A stretch of 35,531 bases of DNA, taken from assembly GCA_028278245.1 (NCBI GenBank), contig JANQEQ010000008.1, positions 1 through 35,531 of the forward strand, given 5' to 3'. This document shows, in pieces, positions 1 through 9,639 of the stretch. The notes beneath the pieces are model-generated. The model did not search any database. It was not told the DNA's origin and worked only from the letters and a program-made list of their open reading frames with translations. A program made the position numbers and the translations under genes. The DNA is from Phycisphaerales bacterium (GTDB lineage: Bacteria; Planctomycetota; Phycisphaerae; Phycisphaerales; SM1A02). Each line of letters opens with the position of its first letter. Position 1 is the stretch's first letter.

Positions 1-189
1 CCAGGCAATCAAGCTATCGTTCAGGCGGAAGCTCCATTGGCGGAGGTCATGGCCTATACCAGTCAGCTCAAGAGCATGACGGGGGGTGCAGGCTCCTACG
101 CGATGGAATACAGCCATGATGAGAATACCCCGCCCAATATCCAGGCGGAGGTCATCAAGGCGTATAAACCAAAGGACGATGAGGATTAA
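1..189 (+). CDS. fusA: Elongation factor G, C-terminal end (partial)
   Basis: The first reading frame is open from base 1 to a TAA at 187-189 and encodes the last 62 residues of a translational GTPase of the EF-G family. The visible part is the end of domain V: the segment LAEVMAYTSQLKSMTGGAG followed by the YAMEYSHDE stretch matches the conserved tail that packs against the ribosome during translocation. It ends in a short acidic tail (KPKDDED). The GTP-binding domain lies outside the window, so I cannot tell the canonical EF-G from a second EF-G paralogue (EF-G2 type), which many planctomycetes also carry. Confidence 0.85.
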   Translation, partial: PGNQAIVQAEAPLAEVMAYTSQLKSMTGGAGSYAMEYSHDENTPPNIQAEVIKAYKPKDDED

Positions 190-467
190 AAACACCTCTG
201 CTGATCTGTAAATGCACCCAGCAAGCTATATCTGCAATCACTGGGTGTGTGTTGATCAGTAAAAACTCTGAGATATTTTGGAAATACGATCTTTTGCTGT
301 TCGAGAAGAGACTTTGCTGAAATGGATTCATTTCTCATGCGATGTGTGATCAATTCATCAGTACAGGATTGCCGATATAGATTGCACCCTTTTCCTTCAA
401 CAAGGGTGAAAAGTTGAATTGCGCCGGTATTTGACCGGTTTTCTTCAAGACGTGAGGAAACGAACTC
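190..467. other. Intergenic region with two weak hairpins
   Basis: No gene is supported here. Two structures are visible. A two-part stem pairs 201-206 with 254-259 and 215-221 (CACCCAG) with 241-247 (CTGGGTG). It sits just after the EF-G stop but has no U-tract, so it is at best a weak terminator. A second hairpin pairs CACCCTT (385-391) with AAGGGTG (402-408) in the probable leader of the glucan phosphorylase gene. Short reading frames overlapping 186-671 on either strand have no family resemblance. Confidence 0.35.
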
Positions 468-2156
468 GTGGATCTCCCTCAACGCGTTGCATACTTCTCG
501 ATGGAAATCGGGCTTCAATCTGCCGTCCCAACCTACAGTGGCGGCCTGGGAATCCTGGCCGGGGATACCCTGCGGGCGGCAGCGGATCTGGAAGTACCCG
601 TCGTCGCTATAACTCTGGTTCATCGAAAAGGATACTTCTACCAGAAGATCGATGAGACCGGAATGCAGCATGCCGAACCGGTCGAATGGTCTCCCGATGA
701 CTTCCTGGAAGAAATGACACCACGTGCCCAGGTCACATTAGCCGGGCGCGAGGTCAACATTCGCGCGTGGCGGTACGCCATCGATGGCATCAATGGGTAC
801 CCGGTGCCTGTCTACCTGCTTGATACAAATCTCGAAGAGAATGATGAAGCAGATCGTTCGTTGACGGATCGTTTGTACGGCGGGGATCTTCATCATCGTT
901 TGCGACAGGAAATTATCCTTGGCATCGGCGGGGTACGTATGCTGCGTGCTCTGGGGTACAACAACATTAATCGATGGCACATGAATGAAGGGCATGCCAG
1001 TTTCCTCACACTTGAAGTGCTTCAGGAAGAGCTGGAAAAGAACGGAAACAGCAAACCGACCGAACAGGAGATTAATGCCGTTCGTGAGCAATGTGTGTTC
1101 ACCACTCATACTCCGGTACCGGCAGGGCATGATAAATTTCCCCGTGAAATAGTCGAACAGGAACTGGGATCACCTCAGATTGACAATTGCCGTAAGCTCA
1201 CGACCGACGGTAAATTGAACATGACTGATTTAGCTCTGCATTTCAGTCATTATGTCAACGGTGTTGCCAAGAAGCATGGTGAAGTATCCCGCACAATGTT
1301 CAGCGGTTACGTCATCGATTCCATCACCAACGGTGTTCATGCAGCGACATGGACATCACCTCCGTTCCACGATCTGTTTGATAAGCATATTCCCGGTTGG
1401 CGCGAGGATAACTTTGCGCTTCGTTCCGCGCTGGGTATCCATCGTGAAGAGATCTGGGAAGCGCACATGACAGCGAAACGGACATTCATCGATGCGGTAA
1501 ACCGGCTCACCAATGCAGGTATGGACGCCAACGTGCTCACGCTGGGCTTTGCCCGTCGAGCTGCGACTTACAAGCGAGCTGATCTGCTGGTCAGTGATAT
1601 TGCACGATTGAAATCGATCGTAGCAACACAGGGACCGATCCAGATTGTATATGCAGGGAAGGCGCATCCCGCAGATGGTGGCGGCAAGGATATCATCAAA
1701 CGAATTCACGAAGCCATTCCCCAACTCGCACCTGAAATCAAGATGGTCTACCTGAAGAACTATGGCTTCTCTTTGGGGCAGATCATGACCGCAGGTGTGG
1801 ATATCTGGATGAATACACCACGGAGGCCGATGGAAGCATCCGGCACCAGTGGAATGAAGGCGGCGCTCAACGGGGTGCCTTCATTCAGCGTGCTTGACGG
1901 CTGGTGGATTGAGGGATGTCTGGAGGGTGTGACCGGGTGGTCGATCGGTGAGGAAGAACCGCCTGAAGATGGTGATGAATCCGCCGGTGATGCACAATCA
2001 TTATACGAAAAGCTGGAACACACGATCGTTCCGATGTATTACAAGGAGCGAAAGTATTTTGCCAGCATCATGCGCCAGTGCATCGCGCTGAACGGATCGT
2101 TCTTCAATACACATCGCATGATGCAGCAGTACGTTCTCAACGCGTATTTCTGCTGA
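468..2156 (+). CDS. glgP: Alpha-glucan phosphorylase (short form, GT35)
   Basis: A 562-residue PLP-dependent glucan phosphorylase, which releases glucose-1-phosphate from alpha-1,4-glucan chains with phosphate in the cytoplasm. The N-terminus [12 protein letters not shown] followed by the [11 protein letters not shown] glycine loop is typical of the short bacterial/archaeal subfamily. That subfamily lacks the long N-terminal extension of the E. coli and animal enzymes. The PLP-binding lysine is K464 in the [14 protein letters not shown] motif, followed by LDGWW. The start is GTG at 468, with GAGGAA (454-459) eight bases upstream. The next gene begins 142 bases downstream behind its own promoter, so this gene appears monocistronic. 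Glycogen turnover is the expected role; the exact glucan substrate cannot be read from sequence. Confidence 0.93.
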   Translation: MDLPQRVAYFSMEIGLQSAVPTYSGGLGILAGDTLRAAADLEVPVVAITLVHRKGYFYQKIDETGMQHAEPVEWSPDDFLEEMTPRAQVTLAGREVNIRAWRYAIDGINGYPVPVYLLDTNLEENDEADRSLTDRLYGGDLHHRLRQEIILGIGGVRMLRALGYNNINRWHMNEGHASFLTLEVLQEELEKNGNSKPTEQEINAVREQCVFTTHTPVPAGHDKFPREIVEQELGSPQIDNCRKLTTDGKLNMTDLALHFSHYVNGVAKKHGEVSRTMFSGYVIDSITNGVHAATWTSPPFHDLFDKHIPGWREDNFALRSALGIHREEIWEAHMTAKRTFIDAVNRLTNAGMDANVLTLGFARRAATYKRADLLVSDIARLKSIVATQGPIQIVYAGKAHPADGGGKDIIKRIHEAIPQLAPEIKMVYLKNYGFSLGQIMTAGVDIWMNTPRRPMEASGTSGMKAALNGVPSFSVLDGWWIEGCLEGVTGWSIGEEEPPEDGDESAGDAQSLYEKLEHTIVPMYYKERKYFASIMRQCIALNGSFFNTHRMMQQYVLNAYFC

Positions 2157-2258
2157 GTCTACGCAGAATATTTATCTTAACAATCCACAGCTGCAACGCA
2201 TCGTCGGATGTGATTGTGAAGCTTTTTGGGATTATGTATCGAGTGCGAAAACATATTC

Positions 2259-2267
2259 TGATATAAT
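2259..2267 (+). promoter_or_regulatory. Extended -10 promoter for the exported dockerin gene pair
   Basis: TG at 2259-2260, one base, then a perfect TATAAT at 2262-2267, an extended -10 element. No good -35 hexamer is found 16-18 bases upstream, which is tolerated when the TGn extension is present. The start codon at 2299 lies 31 bases downstream, giving a leader of about 25 bases that contains the ribosome binding site AAGGAG (2287-2292). Confidence 0.55.
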
Positions 2268-2298
2268 CTCCGGCGAGTATCAGGAAAAGGAGAAGCCC

Positions 2299-3312
2299 GT
2301 GAAACTCGATCATGTCTCATCTTGGTACGCTGTTGTCGTGTTGATTAACGGTGTAACTTCAGCCCAGGATGCGATCATCATCGATCACACGTGTACAGAC
2401 CTCAACCAGGTTCCGGCGAGCTGGGTAGAACTGGCAAAGCAGACCTTCAAAATGTCCTATGGCCACACATCGCACGGCAGCCAGATTATCAGCGGGATGA
2501 ATATGATTGCAGATCCACCTGGCTCACTGTACTGGTGGGATCATGATGGCACCCAGGGGGGATTATCGTTGTGGGATTATTACCCGTCCGGTGACCTTGG
2601 AAATCCCGATCGCTACACCTGGGAAGTGCGCACCCGCGCAATGCTGGATGATCCTGGGAATGACCGCAACTGCGTACTGTGGTCGTGGTGCGGACAGGCG
2701 GATACAACCGAAGCCAACATGCAGATCTATCTCGATCTCATGAGTGGCCTGATCGCCGACTATCAGGAAGTAACATTCATCTACATGACCGGCCATCTCA
2801 ACGGAACAGGTGAGGATGGAAACCTCCATCATCGCAACAACCAGATAAGAGATCATTGCATTGCTACGGGTGCAGTCCTGTTTGATTTTGCTGATATCGA
2901 AAGTTACGACCCGGATGGTGATTATTTTCGGCACCTTGATGCCGACGATAATTGTGATTACTGGCTAGGCGAGCAGCGCAATTGGGCGCAGGAATGGTGT
3001 ACAGAAAATCCTGCCAGTGACTTATGCGATTATTGTAATTGTGCTCACTCTCAACCACTCAATTGCAATCTGAAAGGAAGGGCATTCTGGTGGATGATGG
3101 CACGTCTCGCCGGCTGGGACGGTCCCGGTTGTGCTGGTGATCTCACCGGCGATGAACAGGTTAACATCGATGACATCTTCGCGGCTCTCGGTTTGTGGGG
3201 ACCATGTGATGATCCGTGTCCGCCGTATTGTGATGGGGATCTTACCCAAGATTGTACGGTGAACATTGATGATATCTTCGCTATCCTCGGCCAATGGGGG
3301 CCGTGTGACTAA
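2299..3312 (+). CDS. Exported protein of unknown core fold with C-terminal dockerin-like repeats
   Basis: A 337-residue protein predicted to be exported: a short hydrophobic N-terminus (VVVLINGVTSAQ) suggests a signal peptide cut near residue 23. Residues about 25-270 form one domain with conserved-looking motifs: YGHTSHGSQ near residue 55, IYMTGHLNGTGEDGNLHHRN near 155-175, VLFDFADIESYDPDG near 195-208, and several Cys. The His/Ser/Asp-rich motifs recall hydrolases such as the SGNH type, but I cannot assign a catalytic triad and do not name an activity. Residues about 275-337 are two dockerin-type calcium loops (GDLTGDEQVNIDDIF and GDLTQDCTVNIDDIF), each ending in WGPC. The start is GTG with AAGGAG six bases upstream. 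The next gene begins 24 bases after the stop with its own Shine-Dalgarno, so the two probably form an operon. Confidence 0.8.
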   Translation: MKLDHVSSWYAVVVLINGVTSAQDAIIIDHTCTDLNQVPASWVELAKQTFKMSYGHTSHGSQIISGMNMIADPPGSLYWWDHDGTQGGLSLWDYYPSGDLGNPDRYTWEVRTRAMLDDPGNDRNCVLWSWCGQADTTEANMQIYLDLMSGLIADYQEVTFIYMTGHLNGTGEDGNLHHRNNQIRDHCIATGAVLFDFADIESYDPDGDYFRHLDADDNCDYWLGEQRNWAQEWCTENPASDLCDYCNCAHSQPLNCNLKGRAFWWMMARLAGWDGPGCAGDLTGDEQVNIDDIFAALGLWGPCDDPCPPYCDGDLTQDCTVNIDDIFAILGQWGPCD

Positions 3313-3335
3313 CGAACTTGAGTAAGGAGAAGAAG

Positions 3336-3941
3336 ATGAACGTGCTCAATCCTAAAGCAACATTGTTGTTGAACAAACTCGGGTGTTTCCACCTGGCGGT
3401 GTGTCTCTGCGCGGGTATGAGCCCGTCGGCAATCGCGCAATCCGATACCCCGGTCGATATCAACGAGGTGGTTGTCTGCCCCATGAATCCCGTCATCCCA
3501 GTGGAAATGTGACTGGAGATCGTTCTCGGCTCGGTCGAGTCGAACATCTACCTCTACCAGGATACTACCGTCACTGTCATCGAAGATCACGTCTGGGTGG
3601 ACATCTACGCTCGCACACAGGGCAATCCGGGTTATGACGAAATGGTTCTGGCGGTGCCCATCGGCTTCTATTATCCCGGCCACTATGCATTCACCATCAC
3701 ACAGCACGGCCCAACCAACAGCGATCCCTGGATCGGCGGCTTTTCCGTGTATGAAACATGCGCCGGTGATCTTACGGGTGATGATGTTGTCAACATTGAC
3801 GATATCTTTGCGGTATTGGGACTCTGGGGCGAATGTCCCGAACCCTGCCCACCATACTGCGATGGGGATCTAACGGAAGATTGCACAGTGAACATCGATG
3901 ACATCTTCGCCATGCTGGGACTCTGGGGTCCATGTGAATGA
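3336..3941 (+). pseudogene. Exported dockerin-like protein gene interrupted by an in-frame TGA
   Basis: One continuous frame runs from ATG 3336 (AAGGAG at 3324-3329) to TGA 3939-3941, apart from a TGA at 3510-3512 (codon 59). The first part is a signal peptide (hydrophobic stretch, then SPSAIAQS cleavage) and the beginning of a mature domain ending PVIPVEM. Immediately after the TGA, in the same frame, the protein resumes with LEIVLGSVESNIYL, a beta-rich domain of about 80 residues, and two dockerin-like calcium repeats nearly identical to those of the preceding gene (GDLTGDDVVNIDDIF, GDLTEDCTVNIDDIF, final WGPCE). No convincing start with a ribosome binding site follows the stop, so independent translation of the second half is unlikely. 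A nonsense mutation or sequencing error is the simplest reading; recoding is possible but unsupported. Confidence 0.75.
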
Positions 3942-4571
3942 CACTTATTTTTGAAACTTTAACAAAATGATATTTCCAGTGGGACAGGCAATTCACCTGT
4001 TGTTTACGTCACACAGCCGAGACAATAGTGCCACCATACTGTGTAGTGTTCTAAAGTGTCCAAAGTGAACGTATAACGATATCAGTGTATCTGCACCATT
4101 GGTGTCCGGTTTATGATCAAAGGTGGCGAGTGCGACTTTGTCCGGTAACTGTGGTTCATACGGATTCAAAACATAGGCGGAAGGAAAAGAGTCGTGACAG
4201 TACGGTTGCTGCATGTTCATCATTTCCGGATTCATTCACAATTAGAATATCATTGCTTCGAATTGCTCCTGCAATTAGAATCTCTGCTTGTCAGTAAGGG
4301 GATAAAAAGCCTATTGTGAGTAGCTCTCGACACCCTTGTCACATTGATTTTCTTCCATGATACTGAGTAATCACATCACAAATTTCAAGGACCAGGATCA
4401 ACAGATGTCTGGAAGATGGCATGTGTCCGTTGGTGGAGCTTTTCTTTTCGAAGCCTGCAGATGCAGTGTTCAACTGGAAGACCGTGGAGGTGATGACAGG
4501 AGGAGCAATTTACCGGTGCTGACTGAACGTACAATAAAGATGTTACAAAGATCCACTCTGAGAGATGGACG
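3942..4571. other. 630-base region without a supported gene
   Basis: Short frames exist on both strands (for example 3993-4235 minus and 4357-4575 plus). They have biased, low-quality translations, no ribosome binding sites and no recognisable motif. The 4357-4575 frame ends in an ATGA overlap with the next gene, but nothing else supports it. The segment is relatively AT-rich and may hold decayed coding sequence plus the promoter of the sulfotransferase gene. I see no terminator with a U-tract after 3941 and no RNA gene. Confidence 0.4.
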
Positions 4572-5438
4572 ATGAATGTGCTAAAGCCGTTACATGGAAG
4601 GGGATTGAGGTGGAAGTTAACCGATCTTCGTCAGCGCATTTTACCTCCCAATCCTTATAAAGGTCGAAGCCTTGATATTTTCTGGATGAGTACAGGGAGA
4701 TGCGGTACCCACTTTGTGCATCGACTACTCGAACTAGCCACGAACCTCACTGCGATTCATGAATTGGGGATTATACTGGAGGATGTTTTCCGAGCGTCGG
4801 CGATCTGGGATGAGGATCCGGAGCGGTTCTGGTCACTCCGACTGGAGTCATTTCGTGCGCCAATGCTCAAGATCCGCAGGCTCAGCGTCCTGAAGTCGCA
4901 AGTGATGACTGAGTTGGGCCATGCAATCTACCCGTTCGGGTACATGTTGCATGATTATTACAATATACGGAAAATCCCCGGTCGTCGGGTAAAGCTCATC
5001 CATCTCATTCGCGAGCCAGTGGCAAGTTGCCGATCCAATCTCAAAATTGAACGAACTGAACACGGGGACAACTTTTTCCGACGTTCGCCCGCGTTTGTGA
5101 CAGGAGCCTCATCAGCCGAGAAAGCCGCATCCATCTGGAACAAGATCAATACACTTTCTGGTGATATTGTGGCGCGTATTAATGATGAAAATATCGCGCG
5201 TACGATTCGGATTGAGGATCTCGATCAAGAAGGAATCGCTGCTCTCTATGAGTTTATGGAAATCGATGGATACGATCCCCACACGATCGATAATCTACTA
5301 TCCAGCCGCAGCCAAAAAATACGATTTTCCCACCTCGCCCGACCAGAAGTGAACACACCAGATTGTACGGAGGAAGAGTTGGAGACGATTCGCCGTGATA
5401 CCAAGAAAGTCGCTGACCGATTTGGCTATTTCGCCTGA
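4572..5438 (+). CDS. Sulfotransferase family protein
   Basis: A 288-residue P-loop sulfotransferase-like protein, expected to move sulfate from PAPS to a hydroxyl or amine acceptor. The 5'-phosphosulfate-binding loop is STGRCGTHFVHRLLE at about residues 38-52. The 3'-phosphate-binding motif is LIREPVASCRSNL, about residues 141-153, preceded by a predicted beta strand (VKLIHL). The rest is helical and typical in length for bacterial carbohydrate sulfotransferases. The start ATG 4572 has only a weak purine stretch upstream (GAGAG). The gene converges on a flippase gene (5500-7134, minus), which hints at a surface-polysaccharide role. The acceptor is unknown. Confidence 0.75.
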   Translation: MNVLKPLHGRGLRWKLTDLRQRILPPNPYKGRSLDIFWMSTGRCGTHFVHRLLELATNLTAIHELGIILEDVFRASAIWDEDPERFWSLRLESFRAPMLKIRRLSVLKSQVMTELGHAIYPFGYMLHDYYNIRKIPGRRVKLIHLIREPVASCRSNLKIERTEHGDNFFRRSPAFVTGASSAEKAASIWNKINTLSGDIVARINDENIARTIRIEDLDQEGIAALYEFMEIDGYDPHTIDNLLSSRSQKIRFSHLARPEVNTPDCTEEELETIRRDTKKVADRFGYFA

Positions 5439-5458
5439 GAGCAAGCGGTTGCTTCAGG
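5434..5458. terminator. Stem-loop between convergent genes
   Basis: CCTGA (5434-5438) pairs with TCAGG (5454-5458) and AGCAA (5440-5444) with TTGCT (5449-5453), around a GCGG loop with one bulged G at 5439. The stem includes the stop codon of the sulfotransferase gene and lies in the 61-base gap between convergent genes. It lacks a U-tract on either strand, so intrinsic termination is uncertain. Confidence 0.4.
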
Positions 5459-5499
5459 GGTGGATGATAGTTGCATTGAACGGGTTTCACGATGTGCGA

Positions 5500-7134
5500 T
5501 TATTCTGGATCACTCGGGATTTGTGTCCCGGGTGATTGACGGAAGCGTAACCATGCTCCTCTTGCCATCATCCTCAGGCGCGTCCGTTCAGCTCCTGTCA
5601 TACCGATGAACAATCCGAAGACAGCATAGAAAAGTCCAATTCCAGCTAATAATCCAATTAATGACACGAGTGTCAAAGACTCAATCTGCGACCGCATGAT
5701 AAGAAGCGGAATCGTCATGAGACCGAGGATCAGGAGGGGCCTGGGGAGTGACACCCACAAGATCTTGCTCACCGATGTCCCTGTCTTTCGGGCGGCTGTG
5801 CGCAGAATGACCACATCGAAATAGAGGAACTGCGTCAGGATGAGAGGGATCGGGGCAACAACAGGCGTATCGAAGATCAGCATGAGCAGGTAAGCAGCGC
5901 CAACAGAGCCGAAGAATGACCACTTGGCAAACCAGATGTATGACGAGATATGTCCCATCCCGTACAAAATACGTTCTACACCTCGTGCGCTGCTGCGACA
6001 CACTTCTGACAGCAGGTTGAAGATGCTCATTATTACCACCATACGAATAGCGGTGTCTACGCTAAGGCCAGCGACCTTGATGTTCTCGTCCAACTCCAGT
6101 TGCCCACCAATCCAAAGATGAAGTATTGGATCAACAAAAATGATGTAGGCAAAAGCTATCGGGGCGGCGATTACCAGTTGATAACGCATCACGCGAGCCA
6201 TCAGATACGCGATAGCCTCACCTTGCCCTTGTTCCTTCAGATGTGCTGCCATCGAGTCTATACCGGTCAGCGCAGATTCGGCGAGTATGTGAAGATGGCC
6301 CATAACCCGGATGGCGATCGCCCACATCCCGTTGTAGGTCAATCCAAACAGGAGATTGATGAGGAGGCTGAAAATCTGAAAGTTCGTCCCGGTAGAGAAG
6401 CAGAACCAGCCCGTACGCAATACGGTTGTAGCGATCGTCCGGAACTCCTTCCGATCGAAACGGCTTAGTTGAAGTGTGAGGTGTTGTATGTAAAACTTTG
6501 CGATCACAACGGTAATTAAAACTTCGATCGCATGAAGTGAGCAAAACATGATAGTGAGCGTGTACAACCGACTGACCGTCGTACCGTCGGGATTGAGTAC
6601 GCTAAAAGCCAGGACTGCTGACAGCGGAAGGATTGACCGTGTCAGAATAATGAGCATATTGTGAATGCCGATAAACTGATTGGCGTAAATCGAAAGTGTA
6701 AACGGCATCACCATTATTTTGAGGGCCATGATGGCACCCTGGGACAGGAACAATGCAGCTAACGGGCCGCGCAATTCCGGAGAAACGTTGAGAATTCCGA
6801 ACCAAGCCATCGCGCTGAGTCCGCAGATGATGAAAAGCACAAGTCCCGCCGTGAAACACGAGAATACAAAGAGTGATGCGATCGTGCGTTTGATCCGCTC
6901 TGGTTCTCTGCTTGCGTAAGCTGCCGCAAGTTCCCGTCCCATGCTCTGGGTCACTGCGTTCGCAATAACGGGTGCTATGCCAAATGTACCCACGCTCAGT
7001 GCAATGGCTCCGAATGCAGCAAGACCTACTTCGCCAATCACATACCAGGCAAAGAAAATTCCGATCAGGAACGTGATACCCATTCGAAAGTAGCTGGTTG
7101 TTGCGTTGATGATCAGGCGGGTTGAGATTCTCAT
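5500..7134 (-). CDS. Wzx-like polysaccharide flippase (MOP/MATE superfamily membrane protein)
   Basis: A 544-residue polytopic membrane protein with about 12 or more hydrophobic segments, beginning MRISTRLIINATTSYFRMGI. The pattern is that of the oligosaccharidyl-lipid flippases of the MOP superfamily: an N-terminal amphipathic start, paired helices, a central break around residues 215-240 (charged QLSRFDRKEFRTIATTVLR), then a second six-helix half. Such proteins move undecaprenyl-linked saccharide units across the inner membrane. The C-terminus is a basic cytoplasmic tail. No ribosome binding site is obvious before the ATG at 7134. No glycosyltransferases are adjacent, so it is not part of a visible polysaccharide locus, although a sulfotransferase lies on the other side of the intergenic hairpin. 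The assignment is by topology, not by a signature residue. Confidence 0.7.
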   Translation of the reverse strand: MRISTRLIINATTSYFRMGITFLIGIFFAWYVIGEVGLAAFGAIALSVGTFGIAPVIANAVTQSMGRELAAAYASREPERIKRTIASLFVFSCFTAGLVLFIICGLSAMAWFGILNVSPELRGPLAALFLSQGAIMALKIMVMPFTLSIYANQFIGIHNMLIILTRSILPLSAVLAFSVLNPDGTTVSRLYTLTIMFCSLHAIEVLITVVIAKFYIQHLTLQLSRFDRKEFRTIATTVLRTGWFCFSTGTNFQIFSLLINLLFGLTYNGMWAIAIRVMGHLHILAESALTGIDSMAAHLKEQGQGEAIAYLMARVMRYQLVIAAPIAFAYIIFVDPILHLWIGGQLELDENIKVAGLSVDTAIRMVVIMSIFNLLSEVCRSSARGVERILYGMGHISSYIWFAKWSFFGSVGAAYLLMLIFDTPVVAPIPLILTQFLYFDVVILRTAARKTGTSVSKILWVSLPRPLLILGLMTIPLLIMRSQIESLTLVSLIGLLAGIGLFYAVFGLFIGMTGAERTRLRMMARGAWLRFRQSPGTQIPSDPE

Positions 7135-7707
7135 GATTTGTGTTTCATGTAACGCATATCAAGGGGAATCAGTACTATATCTACTTCTAGAGCAATTGTT
7201 GATCTTGCCGAATGTTGTACGGGGCCGTTCTCATGTTTGATCGGGGGTATCACACTTATATCGCTCAACCATACGAAACCGGGTAAAATCCGATATGGCA
7301 GCATGTTTTTGATGAACGGTCGGATTCCGTTTCAGAACGCGTGTCGATCATACACCATCAAATCGTATGCTGGTACCTCAGGTTCGTACACGGAACTATG
7401 GTCAGGGTACTTGTCCATCGAACCGAGACCTGCAGCCACACCCCGGGAAGCGAAATTCGATGCATGATTTTCATGGCGGCGATTCAGCAATACCTCGTAC
7501 GGAGTCGAAAATTTTTCGATATTGAGGATGATGAGTAAATAACCTCCCACTGTCTTCGATTCTTACCCCTCACTGAAGATGTCCATTACGATCATGTTGT
7601 CGAGCACAGGGGTTGAAAAACCCAGCCACCAGGCAGTCGCGGTTTGTTAATCTTTATGCTCGGGGACACCACAGTGTAAAGCTACTGATTGTGCCGAGTG
7701 AGATGGC
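7135..7707. other. Region of about 570 bases without a supported gene
   Basis: Frames of 65-76 codons occur on both strands (7237-7467 plus, 7332-7550 minus, 7341-7538 plus), overlap each other, and have no motifs or ribosome binding sites. The region separates the flippase start from the terminator of the glutamate dehydrogenase gene and should contain the flippase promoter on the minus strand. I see no RNA gene. Confidence 0.4.
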
Positions 7708-7743
7708 AAAAAAACCGCCCGGTGGGGTGAGCCAACGGGCGGT
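7708..7743 (-). terminator. Rho-independent terminator of gdhA
   Basis: Read on the minus strand, the hairpin arm ACCGCCCG (7743-7736) pairs perfectly over 8 bp with CGGGCGGT (7721-7714), around a 14-base loop that can itself form a TGG/CCA pairing. It is followed by seven T (7714-7708). It lies 46 bases beyond the gdhA stop codon. Confidence 0.92.
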
Positions 7744-7788
7744 GTGAGCACTGAGGAAGAAATTCTTTCGTCAGTGGAAACGTGTGAA

Positions 7789-9402
<1,614 letters not shown>

Positions 9403-9421
9403 AGAAGGCAAGAAAAGATGA

Positions 9422-9547
9422 GCAGATTCTCCATAAGTTTCAGAGTCTTTCGGAACCCGCATTTCACCGCACTTACTCAACTGACGAAGGCCAGCCGAGC
9501 GGCAGGCCGAAGGGGGAATAGGCCCCTTCTGAGAAGGTTTCATCTGC
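9422..9547. other. Cluster of strong stem-loops in the divergent intergenic region
   Basis: A closing helix, GCAGAT (9422-9427) with ATCTGC (9542-9547), can enclose several compact hairpins. 9489-9508 forms GGCC/GGCC plus GCC/GGC around a GAGC loop. GAAGGGG (9509-9515) pairs with CCCCTTC (9523-9529). An alternative CCTTC (9525-9529) with GAAGG (9533-9537) excludes the previous stem. The signal is strand-symmetric, so direction is unknown. It lies upstream of both candidate promoters of the flanking genes and so may be a small RNA or a DNA-level element. I recognise no named RNA family. Confidence 0.35.
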
Positions 9548-9639
9548 CACTCCTCCCCTGGTTCATTTCACGTAAACATAGACTAAAATCACCTCTCGAA
9601 TGGGAATATCGCCGAGGGTATGTTGAATAAGGAGAGATC

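Noticed and set aside
3510-3545. Selenocysteine recoding at the TGA of the dockerin gene
   Set aside because: The hairpin after the TGA is short, has a bulge and lies about 9 bases away. The residue context is not a redox motif.
4357-4575. 72-codon frame overlapping the sulfotransferase start by ATGA
   Set aside because: No ribosome binding site, no recognisable domain and a composition unlike nearby proteins; the overlap is likely chance.
9460-9475. A short match to a 16S rRNA-like stretch (GCGGTGAAATGC on the minus strand)
   Set aside because: Only about 12 bases match, without any surrounding rRNA conservation; coincidence.
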